From: Planctomycetota bacterium
Lineage (GTDB): Bacteria > Planctomycetota > UBA11346
Length of the DNA stretch: 64,000 nucleotides
Assembly: GCA_016745075.1 (NCBI GenBank)
Contig: JADGDD010000001.1
Span: 993,125-1,057,124 of the forward strand
Reading direction: 5' to 3'
Shown piece after piece: positions 46,530-56,351 of this stretch. Each line of letters opens with the position of its first letter. The first letter of the stretch is position 1. The translations under genes were made by a program, and so were the position numbers. The notes under the pieces were generated by a model, which had not been told where the DNA came from, did no database searches, and worked only from the letters and a program-made list of their open reading frames with translations.

Positions 46530-46563
46530 AGCCCTCTTGCCGTCGTGGTAAGGGGGCTTTTTT
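46530..46563 (+). terminator. Rho-independent terminator
   Basis: GCCCTCTTGCC pairs with GGTAAGGGGGC (46531-46541 with 46547-46557, including G-T pairs), followed by TTTTTT. It separates the first spike gene from the next block. Confidence 0.85.
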
Positions 46564-46581
46564 GGCAAAGGACACAACATC

Positions 46582-46932
46582 ATGAAAAGCACTTGTTTTG
46601 AGCCTGGCGTAGATCGAGAAAACGTTACCGAAACGGTACTTGAACCCTACGAATCGACCACTGAAAAAATACTGAAAAACATGCCCTTGACCAAAGATAC
46701 TTCTATTGCCATTCCTGCTGCTGTACTCGCTAGCCTGTTGTGCTTATGGCTTTGGACCCTGCAACAAAAAGCCAACGAGCACGATATAACAGCTGCTACT
46801 GGTAAACAAAAGTTAGATAGCATAGAACGCACCATGAGTGAGAACAAAGCAGAAATAAAGGCCGATATTAAAGAAATAAAGGATGGGATAAAAACACAAT
46901 ATAACACCATTCTTTTAGAATTGAGAAAATGA
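46582..46932 (+). CDS. Small membrane protein with coiled coil (holin- or XhlA-like)
   Basis: A 116-residue protein with one hydrophobic segment (about 40-60) and a Lys/Glu-rich coiled coil to the end. Size and layout recall XhlA-type holin accessory proteins, but the order (span before coil) is inverted relative to most. Its stop overlaps the next start (ATGA). Confidence 0.5.
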   Translation: MKSTCFEPGVDRENVTETVLEPYESTTEKILKNMPLTKDTSIAIPAAVLASLLCLWLWTLQQKANEHDITAATGKQKLDSIERTMSENKAEIKADIKEIKDGIKTQYNTILLELRK

Positions 46933-47456
46933 AATCACACTATAAACGTATCTGTACAGACTTTATCACTCTGAGCACGGTTATCTTGCTCGCTGTCATT
47001 GTGAGCGGAATCGTAAGCGGCTGCACAGAAAGTGAGGTTCGGCCCCCTGCCGATGGATTTTCCACAGACGGAACGCCGGAAACCATTATCAGTCGTATCG
47101 GACGGTGGTCAGCAACGCTTGGAGCGCTCTGTATCGTCTTTGGAATTATTGCCGCGTGGTTTGATAGAAAAAAAGCATTCCTACTTGGAGGAGTTGGGTT
47201 TTCTTTGGCCATTGGATCATCTTGTATTATTTGGATTGGTGAACATGTTACAGTATTGGCTCTTACAGGCTCTGTACTTGGCAGTCTCTATATTATTCTT
47301 CGTTATCGCAGGACTCTTGTACATGAACTTGAAGAGCTTACCCATAAAGATCTCAACAATGACAATAAAATTGGTCAACACGATTACCAACCAGAAGATA
47401 TAACTACCGCAAAAACGCAAACGCTCATGGTACACAAGAAAGACGAGGAGACCTAA
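46929..47456 (+). CDS. Membrane lipoprotein-like protein with EF-hand-like loop
   Basis: A 175-residue protein. The N-terminal hydrophobic stretch ends in I-V-S-G-C (Cys about 32), a possible lipobox. Three further hydrophobic segments follow. The C-terminal tail contains D-L-N-N-D-N-K-I-G-Q-H-D (about 139-150), the spacing of a calcium-binding EF-hand or dockerin loop. Coupled to the gene before it. It may belong to a lysis or anchoring pair; function unknown. Confidence 0.5.
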   Translation: MKSHYKRICTDFITLSTVILLAVIVSGIVSGCTESEVRPPADGFSTDGTPETIISRIGRWSATLGALCIVFGIIAAWFDRKKAFLLGGVGFSLAIGSSCIIWIGEHVTVLALTGSVLGSLYIILRYRRTLVHELEELTHKDLNNDNKIGQHDYQPEDITTAKTQTLMVHKKDEET

Positions 47457-47459
47457 GCA

Positions 47460-50048
47460 ATGGCGATATTCACCATTTCAAGCAGTCAAACATGGGCAAC
47501 TTTCCGAGCAGGCGCAGGCAGTTCTTTTACGCATAATGATGATTTAGTAATCAATCAGGGCATTACCTTTACTATTGATACCTGCCCAGATAGAATAATA
47601 GGACAAGTCACAGGAAATGGTACATACGTAATAGATGGTACCGTAAATGATATTGGATATATCGGTGCTCGAAGCGAAGAGATAAATGTTAATGGTACAG
47701 GGGCGCTAACGATCACAGGAAAATGGAAGTCTCTTGGGACTACCGATGGAACATCGAATCAAAACATATCAAAGCCTGCGGTCCCTGCTGGCGGCATTGG
47801 CTACATGACATATCTACCAGGCCTTTGGATAGAAACAGGAAGACGTATCTCTTTTGATAATGAAAATACAGCCCCAACAAGCGGCCAAGATACCTACACT
47901 CCACAAATAAAAGATTTTGTCTGCAAACAATCAGACCCAACAAAACCGTTTGGACAAATTAAAGCGATAGGTGCTGATTATATCGTTATTGATCATATAT
48001 ACACTGGAACTGTGGTTGACAATGATGGCATATGCATTGTAAAAGACACAAAAACATGGACTCTTGATAGAGGCTTTGCTCTTGCTTGGACTGCCGATGT
48101 GAATGGTGCTCACATACACGAAAGCGGTGTCTATACCCGTTGGCACAACGCAAAAGGGTTTAATAAAACCATATCAGATTATGGAATTGGCTGGGGCTGC
48201 AATTGTTTTACATTTGATTATGGCGATACACATATTGTTCTACCAGATGGCACAAATGGAAATCTACCACCAAATGGTTGTGACATAAGAATACCAAATG
48301 TTTATTTTGGCACTAGCGATGCATCATTCATCGCAGAATCTAACGAACAAGCTATATACACCAGCTATAATATAGAAACACAAAACTCAGGTGATGTTTC
48401 TATTGATTACACGGTGTTAAATGTGTATTTCATGGATTATGGCGCAAACACCTTTACTGCTCAGCACGTTGCTGCATGGTTTGGCATCGGAAGCCATAAC
48501 TGTGCAAACCCACAGACCTTTGATGATATAATTTTATCCAACAAGGCTGGCAATAACCAAAACGGTCCTCAATATCCTGTTGACTGTCCGCAGCAATATA
48601 TCTACACAAACTCGACGTTTGCCAGCCAACAAGACGCAACGTATGCACAAGACGCTGAGCTGTGCAATGATATAGCATTTGATAATTGTGAATGGATAGG
48701 CCATGCACAAGAAGGCAATGGCGGGATGCCGTTTATTGCAACAAATTCTCCTCAAGTAACCGTAAAAAACAGTATTCTTGTTGGACCCAATAATGCAATC
48801 ACTGGTGCTGATGATGTACACATAGAAAATATAGTGTTGAGACCTGCAACGGAAGCTGCCACTGGTCTTGATCGAAGCATTGCATTTAACAGGTGTAAGG
48901 GCGGCATAATTACAAACATTTATGATGGTTCTGAATCTGGCCAAGGATATACTGCCGAAGTCATACTGTTATCAGACTGCAAAAATTTACGAGTAAGAAA
49001 TATAGGCCTCCATGATTATCAATTCGATCTCAAGTCATTGTGTAATGACGCAATAACGGCTAGGGGCCTTTCATCAGATATCAATATAGCAAGATGCTAT
49101 TTTAAAAACGCATCAGATACCGCAACAGCATTTGTTGACACACAGGGTAATGGCATCACCTATCAAGATAGTGCATTCAGTTTAACAGAAGGTCTTAATA
49201 AAGAATGCTCAAATCTTTCTTTTAATAACATGGGCGGTGACATAGATGAATCACAATACAATACATATACTGACAACAGGTTCCTTGTCTATAATGCTGG
49301 CGCTGCAGGACAACATCAAACCTATGGACGTTATTCAACGACAAAAGGCGTTATTTATAATTTAGGATGTCACGCCAGCGTCGGAAACGAATCACACATA
49401 TCTGCTACCAATATGATATTTGAAAAAAACGGTAAATGCTCAGGCGTAAACGGATCTGAGCTTATTATCTACGGTCAACACCTAATTCGTGGCATCACAT
49501 CTTTTGACGGCGAATGGCAGGAATCAAACGGAACAGGTACCGCTGGACGTGGAAATCGGGATTTTTCACATATCAATGTTGAATACCGCATCGATGGCGG
49601 CACTTGGAAAGCAGTATCAAGCATAACTCTCACCGGTGAAGTTCTACCTATCAGTGGATTTATTTTAGATATTAAACTAACGTGGAACGGTTCAGAAACA
49701 TTTATTTGTCATGGTCTCTATTACAATACAACTGACACCGCACAAAAAGAAAATTTACTGCCGATCGATCAAGAATCATATAATCTCAAACTTACTGGAA
49801 TAATAACAGGTTCTGAGGTAAGAGTTTACGATAACGAAGATGGTAGCGCCACCACAAGCCTCGGTACTGAACTTGCTGGCGTAGAATCTTTCGGAGGTGG
49901 TGATTTTATATACACACATACGGGAGCGTTAAACACGGTCATTATACAAGTGATGCATGCTGATTATGAAGAATACATATTTCCCCTCCCTGTAACCAAC
50001 AAAGACACGGCTTTTCCAATTATACAGAAGGCAGACGATAATGATTAA
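47460..50048 (+). CDS. Large fibre/spike-like protein with beta-helix features
   Basis: An 862-residue protein with many repeated N-G-T, I-x-N and V-x-x-I strands typical of right-handed beta-helix proteins. The opening A-T-F-R-A-G-A-G-S resembles other phage structural spikes of the G8/beta-helix sort. No signal peptide. The last ~200 residues look like separate beta sandwiches. Probably binds or cleaves a surface glycan. It overlaps the next gene by 8 nt. Confidence 0.58.
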   Translation: MAIFTISSSQTWATFRAGAGSSFTHNDDLVINQGITFTIDTCPDRIIGQVTGNGTYVIDGTVNDIGYIGARSEEINVNGTGALTITGKWKSLGTTDGTSNQNISKPAVPAGGIGYMTYLPGLWIETGRRISFDNENTAPTSGQDTYTPQIKDFVCKQSDPTKPFGQIKAIGADYIVIDHIYTGTVVDNDGICIVKDTKTWTLDRGFALAWTADVNGAHIHESGVYTRWHNAKGFNKTISDYGIGWGCNCFTFDYGDTHIVLPDGTNGNLPPNGCDIRIPNVYFGTSDASFIAESNEQAIYTSYNIETQNSGDVSIDYTVLNVYFMDYGANTFTAQHVAAWFGIGSHNCANPQTFDDIILSNKAGNNQNGPQYPVDCPQQYIYTNSTFASQQDATYAQDAELCNDIAFDNCEWIGHAQEGNGGMPFIATNSPQVTVKNSILVGPNNAITGADDVHIENIVLRPATEAATGLDRSIAFNRCKGGIITNIYDGSESGQGYTAEVILLSDCKNLRVRNIGLHDYQFDLKSLCNDAITARGLSSDINIARCYFKNASDTATAFVDTQGNGITYQDSAFSLTEGLNKECSNLSFNNMGGDIDESQYNTYTDNRFLVYNAGAAGQHQTYGRYSTTKGVIYNLGCHASVGNESHISATNMIFEKNGKCSGVNGSELIIYGQHLIRGITSFDGEWQESNGTGTAGRGNRDFSHINVEYRIDGGTWKAVSSITLTGEVLPISGFILDIKLTWNGSETFICHGLYYNTTDTAQKENLLPIDQESYNLKLTGIITGSEVRVYDNEDGSATTSLGTELAGVESFGGGDFIYTHTGALNTVIIQVMHADYEEYIFPLPVTNKDTAFPIIQKADDND

Positions 50049-50364
50049 ACTACGCGCATCACAAATAATTATTGATCTACCAACTGAGGAATCTCGTATA
50101 TGGGCTGGAGCCACCATTCAAGAAATCATTAAGAATGATCAATACGAAACGCAACAAACGGTAGACGATGTCTATCGAGTCAATCGCTGTATGTGCAAAG
50201 TAGCAACAGAGATGGCAACTTTTACAGATCCTGTTACTGAGCAAGAACATACTCTCTCAGCAGCAGGCGCATCAGCAGTGGTTAAGGCATTTATAACCAA
50301 ATGGATGCAAGAAGATCTCGGCGGTACCATAAATGAATTACAAGATTTAGTTCTGGAAGGATAA
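50041..50364 (+). CDS. Unknown small structural-block protein
   Basis: A 107-residue protein, start overlapping the fibre gene. It is helical with an acidic end. No family recognised. Position suggests a connector or chaperone for the fibre proteins. Confidence 0.5.
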   Translation: MIKLRASQIIIDLPTEESRIWAGATIQEIIKNDQYETQQTVDDVYRVNRCMCKVATEMATFTDPVTEQEHTLSAAGASAVVKAFITKWMQEDLGGTINELQDLVLEG

Positions 50365-50367
50365 AAC

Positions 50368-51891
50368 ATGGCTACACCAGTATTAATTACACATGAAAAT
50401 TACAGCACCCATCTCGTACAATCCACCCAAGGACGCGCAGGCACACCAGATGGCAATATCTTTTTTGATATGGTAAACAACCGTATTGAAATTATTACTG
50501 CTGAAGAATTGGCGATGGTAGATCTTGGTAGCGGAGCAGAGGCCAACCCTCTCACCAACAATTTAGGCATCACCCTGCAAGGGCTCTACAATTTTGAAAA
50601 CCAAGAGCGTAGAACAGATGAAACGCTTCGTACTTTTTTACGGGCAACCAAAGGTACTTATCGCTTTGCTGGTGCCTTTGCCTTTTGGGATAGTAATAAA
50701 TTATATGCTGGTGCAAACAGTACCACCAATAATGATGACCGCTTTAAGATTCGTGGTTCTGGTTGGATTGAATACTCTGATAGCGGTTCAACAGTCGATC
50801 GCATTTATCACGGCATACGTTCACTCGTAGATATTCAGGCAGGCACACAGCCTTATACCACACTGGTCACTGATACGCTTGAGGCCACGCTTCAAGCCGC
50901 AACCTGGACAAACACTTTTCGTACGGGCGATATTGACGAAGCAGTGCAAGTCTTTGGTACAACAGCCAACGGCGACACAGGCGCTGGTGATTTTGATTAC
51001 ACTACACGCAAACTCGTAGTACGCCCACGATCATGGCAATACACTCCACAAGAAACCACTTCAGAAGCAGCAGGCATAACTGAATTTAGCGGTTTTTCTG
51101 GTGGTTATGGCGCTGGTGAAACTATTAACACGGCAAATACTTATACGCTTGCCGATGTCTACGGCGGTGCACAGATTGCCCCCTGGACAGGAATGAGTCT
51201 TGAAAAAGTAACACCAGCACAAACAGAAACTGGCTTTAACGAGGCAGATGGTGATTTTACCTGGGTCTTACAGAACACCCTCGGTGGCACTGTTCAAGAA
51301 TGCGCAGCATATCTTGATGCGCTGACCCTGCAAAATTCAGACATTGATTCTGGAGCTGGTAGCTACAATGGTAAAAATGGCCGTGTCTGGTATCGTCGCG
51401 AATCTGGCAAAGTTGTGACCAATTCTATAGACGACGCTGGTTTATTTATTGAAGGGTTATCAACTGCTGAACAACAAGGCGTTATTTTTACTGATGATGC
51501 CGCTGCACAAAAAACCTACCCGTTTTTCCCTTCAATTGTTATAACCGTAGGCGCTGCCGCACTAGCTGATGCCAATGCCTGGTACCATGTTTTTTACGCA
51601 GACGGTGCCAGTAATCTTGATTTTGATACGACTAACGCAGTAACGGTTAACGACAGTGCTGGAAATCCAGTTAAAGGGAATATACAAACGGACCAAATTG
51701 GTGGCAAAATCACTTTTGCTTTTGCCTACGATACCAACGTACAGGCTGGCCTCTCTGCTGGCACTGATAAAGAAATGATTGTCATTATTGAGGGTGACGG
51801 CGGTGCAGGACAAGCACTCACCCCCTTCACCGTTACACGCTCTACAACCATTCCGGTTACTTGTGCACCAGAAACGGATAACAACGCATGA
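50368..51891 (+). CDS. Beta-rich structural protein, unknown
   Basis: A 507-residue Gly/Thr/Asn-rich protein without signal peptide or membrane spans. Long beta-strand stretches and repeated Y-G-G-A and G-D-T-G-A-G-D-F sections fit a fibre or baseplate component. It is coupled to the next gene (ATGA). Not recognised; a major-capsid role is unlikely, since no protease, portal or terminase accompanies it. Confidence 0.5.
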   Translation: MATPVLITHENYSTHLVQSTQGRAGTPDGNIFFDMVNNRIEIITAEELAMVDLGSGAEANPLTNNLGITLQGLYNFENQERRTDETLRTFLRATKGTYRFAGAFAFWDSNKLYAGANSTTNNDDRFKIRGSGWIEYSDSGSTVDRIYHGIRSLVDIQAGTQPYTTLVTDTLEATLQAATWTNTFRTGDIDEAVQVFGTTANGDTGAGDFDYTTRKLVVRPRSWQYTPQETTSEAAGITEFSGFSGGYGAGETINTANTYTLADVYGGAQIAPWTGMSLEKVTPAQTETGFNEADGDFTWVLQNTLGGTVQECAAYLDALTLQNSDIDSGAGSYNGKNGRVWYRRESGKVVTNSIDDAGLFIEGLSTAEQQGVIFTDDAAAQKTYPFFPSIVITVGAAALADANAWYHVFYADGASNLDFDTTNAVTVNDSAGNPVKGNIQTDQIGGKITFAFAYDTNVQAGLSAGTDKEMIVIIEGDGGAGQALTPFTVTRSTTIPVTCAPETDNNA

Positions 51892-52340
51892 CCCTCGTTG
51901 CTTTCGTAGATTACCCGAATAAAAGAATTTATCTGCATGCCGATACGGTAGGTACAAACCTTGATACCGTAGAAGTCTATAAAGAGGTTCGTTCTTTACG
52001 TCGAACCACTGACGAACATCAAAAGTTTAAGCCAATGATGGTTGCTAGTGGGAACGTTGAAAAAATTGCTGGACAAAGCTATACCGCTATTTCCGTGCAG
52101 TTATTATACGGCTGTCGCTTGGTTCCTCATGATGCCTCACAAAAACTCCGCCTTATCCGCGATACTTTTACCGATGATGGCTATGCTGGGCGTGACTGTT
52201 TCGATCGAACAAGTCTCAGTACAAATACACGCGTAGACATTGACGTTGATTTCCCTGAAATTGAAATACGTGTTGCCTCTGCATCTGGCGGTGATGCGAA
52301 CGCCATAGCAGCAGCTGTGTGGGGATACACAGGGCCATGA
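51888..52340 (+). CDS. Small structural-block protein
   Basis: A 150-residue protein. The C-terminus A-I-A-A-A-V-W-G-Y-T-G-P resembles an 'A-x-A-V-W-x-Y' motif seen at ends of some phage decoration or fibre-associated proteins. Coupled on both sides. Function unknown. Confidence 0.48.
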   Translation: MTLVAFVDYPNKRIYLHADTVGTNLDTVEVYKEVRSLRRTTDEHQKFKPMMVASGNVEKIAGQSYTAISVQLLYGCRLVPHDASQKLRLIRDTFTDDGYAGRDCFDRTSLSTNTRVDIDVDFPEIEIRVASASGGDANAIAAAVWGYTGP

Positions 52341-54295
52341 CACGAACAGTTGTTCTTGAGTCATTTGTGCAAACGGAATCTTTAGCACAAAAAAATAAGC
52401 TTGGTGGTGAAACCGTTTCTTTTGATGGCGCTGGTGGCTCTACCTCTCTTGATTACCTGTCTGGTTATGCCTCACTTGATTCAACGGGTGGTGGCTGGGC
52501 AGGATTCTTCTGCACTTTTAAAGGCAAGGCGTCCAATCCGTTTAATCTACATTCCAACAAAATGTATGGGCCCTTACTTGCCACAGCTTACCAAGCCTCT
52601 TTAGTCAGTGTACAGGTTGAAGTAACCGGCCTTGCGGGCATGCCGCTCACCATACGTATAGAGAACGGTGTTGGCACCCATCTACAAACCGTATCGCCAA
52701 CGTTATCTGGTGGGACAGAAACCCTTTCTCTGGTTATATCTGGAACACTTACAGATATGAACCGCGTGGTTATTGTTGCAGAAAATGGGCTCACCAATGT
52801 TAACGTTCTCTCTATAACACTTGAACTTTCAGACCACGTGTTTGCACATACTTTTGAACAACTTTCTTTTGATGCGTTCTGTGGTATGGCTAAGCTTTAC
52901 AATCCGACAACCCACAGAGTCACTGACACATCAAACCATGATTATGACGAACTCTCTAGTACTGCAATGGGTGGCACCTTTGCACTAATGTTGCTTGCCG
53001 CCAAAGACAGAGGCTGGGTTGAAGAAACAACCGCACAAACAACGGCTGCTCTGCTTATAGATGCCATGCTGGCTACCGTACATGTTGGTGGCTGGTTTGC
53101 CCACTTCACAAAGGCAGGAGGTGTTATTGCTGATGGCTCTGAATATTCAACCGTAGATACAGCAATTGGTTTACTGTCCGGTATAGTTGCTGCAGAAGGA
53201 CTTGGATTAAGCAGTCAACAGGCCGCTTTATTAGCACGTATAAATACCTTAGATTATTCAGATAACGATTTTATTCATTCCACCCTCAACAGGGTCACCC
53301 ATGGATATGAAAACGACGGGGTTACTGTTAAGAATAGCTACTGGGACTATTGGGGCTCTGAATCCGCTTTTGTACAATTATTATACTGGATGCAAGAAAC
53401 CGAAAGTACCGCTTTCAATATCAACCAAACACCTCCCTCTTGGAACGGAACCGGATTTGTTACAGAAATGGCTGCACTGCTTTTTGAAGCTCTTGGCAGT
53501 ACCGATGAAACAGACGAATTTGGCAACACATGGAAAACCGTTCGTCAAAATTTAAAAGCAGAACAATCTAGCCTCGCTGGCCTGAGTGTGTATGGGTACT
53601 CTGAAATGGAAGTACTCAGAAATACCACGACTACAGAATATAAAGCTTTTGGCTCTGGCGGCAACCAAACCCCCGTCACAACAGACGCAGATGGCAACGG
53701 ACACTGGGCCACCCCTTCCTATATGCTCATGGTCTCTTCAGTAGATCCTGCTGGAGTTCTAACGGAAGTCCAAACAGCGAAGTTTCAATCCTTAGCACGG
53801 CCCTACGGTGTTGCTGAATCAGCAATGCTAAACAGCGGCACCAACACAATTGAGAGACGGTATTGGCTGCTGTCAGCCATACGCTTGTTTTTCTCCTGCG
53901 TTGGAGCCTATCATGGCCTCATTGCCTCTGAAGGTGGCACAGATGCACTTTATGCCGCTTCTACGCTTGGAACACTCGGCGATGCTCTTGATAAATACGT
54001 CATCCCCACTCCTCCAGAGGAGCCTGAACAACCAGACCTCATCACGGCGTGGGAAAAACTCATTACCAGCAGCACCATTCCAGATAATAGCATAAATACT
54101 GCATGGGACCACCAGCACAACCAAGATACAGGCGGTTATATTCCACCACCACCTGATATTCACTACAATCTAGACACGAATATAATTCTTACGCGTGAGC
54201 CCGATCATACTTTCATTATTGAAAGCACCACGCAATATGAAACAGACAATGCAATTCTATTTAACAAAGAGGACAGCATAAAGGTAATGGTATGA
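52337..54295 (+). CDS. Fibre protein with possible glycoamylase-like alpha/alpha barrel
   Basis: A 652-residue protein. The first ~170 residues form a beta sandwich. A helical region (about 170-520) shows S-T-V-D-T-A-I-G-L-L, W-D-Y-W-G-S-E-S-A-F and several amphipathic helices in an order that recalls glycoamylase-type (alpha/alpha)6 barrels, which act on glucans. A Pro-rich linker (P-T-P-P-E-E-P-E-Q-P) precedes a short C-terminal beta domain. ATG 52337 was chosen as its ATGA overlaps the preceding stop. If correct, the tail would carry a surface-polysaccharide-degrading enzyme. Confidence 0.45.
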   Translation: MTRTVVLESFVQTESLAQKNKLGGETVSFDGAGGSTSLDYLSGYASLDSTGGGWAGFFCTFKGKASNPFNLHSNKMYGPLLATAYQASLVSVQVEVTGLAGMPLTIRIENGVGTHLQTVSPTLSGGTETLSLVISGTLTDMNRVVIVAENGLTNVNVLSITLELSDHVFAHTFEQLSFDAFCGMAKLYNPTTHRVTDTSNHDYDELSSTAMGGTFALMLLAAKDRGWVEETTAQTTAALLIDAMLATVHVGGWFAHFTKAGGVIADGSEYSTVDTAIGLLSGIVAAEGLGLSSQQAALLARINTLDYSDNDFIHSTLNRVTHGYENDGVTVKNSYWDYWGSESAFVQLLYWMQETESTAFNINQTPPSWNGTGFVTEMAALLFEALGSTDETDEFGNTWKTVRQNLKAEQSSLAGLSVYGYSEMEVLRNTTTTEYKAFGSGGNQTPVTTDADGNGHWATPSYMLMVSSVDPAGVLTEVQTAKFQSLARPYGVAESAMLNSGTNTIERRYWLLSAIRLFFSCVGAYHGLIASEGGTDALYAASTLGTLGDALDKYVIPTPPEEPEQPDLITAWEKLITSSTIPDNSINTAWDHQHNQDTGGYIPPPPDIHYNLDTNIILTREPDHTFIIESTTQYETDNAILFNKEDSIKVMV

Positions 54296-54597
54296 GAGCA
54301 ATTCGATTCATTCATGATGACTGGTACTTTCCAGCTCAATTTCCAGACATGGATTTGTCTGGAGCAACTATAGAGGTCGCTGTGCGCCTTGAATCTGGCA
54401 CCATTGTCATTGGTCCTCTGACACAAACCGAAGTTGCCTCTTGGGCAGATGGTAATGTCTTGCTTCATATACCCAACACCGCAACAAATATTGTCCAAAC
54501 TGGCACTATGTTTCTGCTTGTCCGAGTCACCAATGGTGACGGCAAAAAGACATGGCCTCCAGAAGCATTTAGCGTTGAAGCAGGCATGGACCCATAA
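54292..54597 (+). CDS. Small beta-sandwich structural protein
   Basis: A 101-residue protein with alternating strands and no helices, like the small Ig-like linkers between fibre and baseplate. Coupled to the preceding gene (ATGA). A short 107-bp gap without evident signals follows before the tail genes. Confidence 0.48.
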   Translation: MRAIRFIHDDWYFPAQFPDMDLSGATIEVAVRLESGTIVIGPLTQTEVASWADGNVLLHIPNTATNIVQTGTMFLLVRVTNGDGKKTWPPEAFSVEAGMDP

Positions 54598-54704
54598 TGA
54601 ACGACTGCGCTCATAACACTATTCTCACCCCACGTGTTTGGAGCTCATCTGCTCACTGTAATACGGTGTCGATTAACTGATCGGCATCCTATGGAGACCT
54701 TACC

Positions 54705-55235
54705 ATGACCGACCCTTATGAATTACGACAAGCCGTATGTGATACCATTACCAAGCGATTTCCTGATCTACTAACGGTAACACCCTATGCTGGTGAAATA
54801 AATGATACCGTACTCCAAACACTCTCATTTAACAGCCCAGCCTGTTTTGTTAGTCTAAGCGGTATGACTCTCGATAATAGCGAAGACCAAGAAGCATGCC
54901 TCGCAGATATGCTTCTAACAGCATACGTGGTAACCGTTCCACAAGAAACGCTTAAAACACCATCTGCCCTCGACATAACAAGCCGCCTCATTTCATTTCT
55001 ACAATACAATCAATATAATCTCAATAATACAGGCTACCCCGTTACCATAAAATCTGAGCAATTAACCAACACAAGCACATCAGATATATGGGCCATTGAA
55101 TGGAGCCAGAAAATAAAATGGGACCGCAGCAAGTGGGATGATGTACCAGAGTTCTTACCTGACACCATTTTTGCCAGCTATCATCCGTATGGAGAAGTTG
55201 ACGGAACTGAGCATGAGGTCTTCCCAAATGACTAA
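54705..55235 (+). CDS. Mu gp37-like (DUF1834) tail protein
   Basis: A 176-residue protein with the DUF1834 pattern: an opening V-x-D-T-I-T-K-R-F-P segment, Y-A-G-E-I near residue 27, then S-P-A-C-F-V-S-L-S-G. Such proteins are tail-tube terminators or head-proximal tail proteins in Mu-like phages. A GGAG site precedes the ATG. Its last 8 nt overlap the spike gene. Confidence 0.6.
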   Translation: MTDPYELRQAVCDTITKRFPDLLTVTPYAGEINDTVLQTLSFNSPACFVSLSGMTLDNSEDQEACLADMLLTAYVVTVPQETLKTPSALDITSRLISFLQYNQYNLNNTGYPVTIKSEQLTNTSTSDIWAIEWSQKIKWDRSKWDDVPEFLPDTIFASYHPYGEVDGTEHEVFPND

Positions 55236-56001
55236 CCTCATCACCCTTGCCCAAGAAATACGCGACCTACGACGTTTACTCAGCAATCAAATACGCGTAG
55301 CCACGGTGCTCTCTGTTGATCCATCAACCGCTACCATTATCGCAAAAATAGGCGACATCCAAACACAGCCAATAAAATGGGCCACCCTCGGCGCACATGC
55401 TCAAAAAAGTGTGTGGAGCCCCCCTGCTGTTGGTGAACGCTGCTTATTGCTGGCTATTGGTGATGACCTTGTTCAAAGCATTGCTCTGACTGGTATTTTT
55501 TGTGCTGATAATCCTGCAAACGGCAACGAAGAAAAAATCTATCGAACAAGCTATGACGATGGCACCATTGTTGAATACAACGCGAACACCAACGATCTGA
55601 AAGCCGATGTACAAGGCACCATCACCATTAACGCCACTGGAAACATACAGGTTACAACAGATGCCGACGCTACGCTTGACGCTGGTGGTGACATAACAGC
55701 CACCTGTACCAATGCGACCATAGATGCCAGCGGCACTCTGGATATTACCGCAGGCGGTGCCACAAGTTTAGACTGCCCAAGCTTTACCGTTACCTGTCCT
55801 GCTACCATTTTCACTGGAAGTGTACAGGCAAATACTGGCCTTCTTACAGGCGCAGGTATTGCCACCGTTTCGGGCGTTCCTGTTCCATGTACAGCTGGAT
55901 TTATTACCACACAAGATGTCGTAGCAAATGGTATTTCTCTTAACTCGCACACCCACCAAGAAACAGGAACAGGTGGCGGCACAACCAAAGGTCCACAGTA
56001 A
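55228..56001 (+). CDS. Baseplate assembly protein V (central spike)
   Basis: A 257-residue P2 gpV-like protein, the membrane-piercing spike. An OB-fold (about 20-100) is followed by a Thr/Asp/Asn-rich triple-stranded beta-helix (about 115-210) and a C-terminal S-H-T-H-Q-E-T-G-T-G-G-G metal-binding apex. Start at ATG 55228, with GAGGT upstream. The first gene of a P2-like V-W-J-I series. Confidence 0.9.
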   Translation: MTNLITLAQEIRDLRRLLSNQIRVATVLSVDPSTATIIAKIGDIQTQPIKWATLGAHAQKSVWSPPAVGERCLLLAIGDDLVQSIALTGIFCADNPANGNEEKIYRTSYDDGTIVEYNANTNDLKADVQGTITINATGNIQVTTDADATLDAGGDITATCTNATIDASGTLDITAGGATSLDCPSFTVTCPATIFTGSVQANTGLLTGAGIATVSGVPVPCTAGFITTQDVVANGISLNSHTHQETGTGGGTTKGPQ

Positions 56002-56351
56002 TGCGCGGCACAAACAACAGCACCGGCAAGCCACTTGCTCTCATCGATCATGTACGGCAATCAATTAAAGATATTCTCCTTACACCACTTGGCTCACGCG
56101 TTATGCGTAGAGATTACGGCACACGTATACTCAGTTGGATGGATCGGCCCTTCAACCAAGAAATACAACTCGATATTACAGCGGAAGTCTTTCGCGCTCT
56201 CAAAAGATGGGAGCCACGTGTCTCTGTTTCTGCCGTGCGAGTGGAGATGGCAGAAGCAGGATGGCTCACCATTGATATAGATGCCACCTATACACCCACA
56301 GGTGAAACACTCAACCTCAACGGCATAACTTTACAGGACAGCATACTATGA
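56001..56351 (+). CDS. Baseplate protein W (gp25-like)
   Basis: A 116-residue member of the gp25/gpW family that joins the baseplate wedge to the sheath. Landmarks: I-K-D-I-L-L-T-P-L-G-S-R-V-M-R-R-D-Y-G. The start overlaps the gpV stop by one base. Confidence 0.92.
   Translation: MRGTNNSTGKPLALIDHVRQSIKDILLTPLGSRVMRRDYGTRILSWMDRPFNQEIQLDITAEVFRALKRWEPRVSVSAVRVEMAEAGWLTIDIDATYTPTGETLNLNGITLQDSIL

Noticed and set aside
50368..51891. Major capsid protein candidate
   Set aside because: Size is possible but there is no HK97-like pattern, protease, portal or terminase nearby; it lies among fibre-like genes.
55551..56060. Minus-strand frame of 169 codons
   Set aside because: Antisense to the repetitive beta-helix part of gpV, a common source of false frames.
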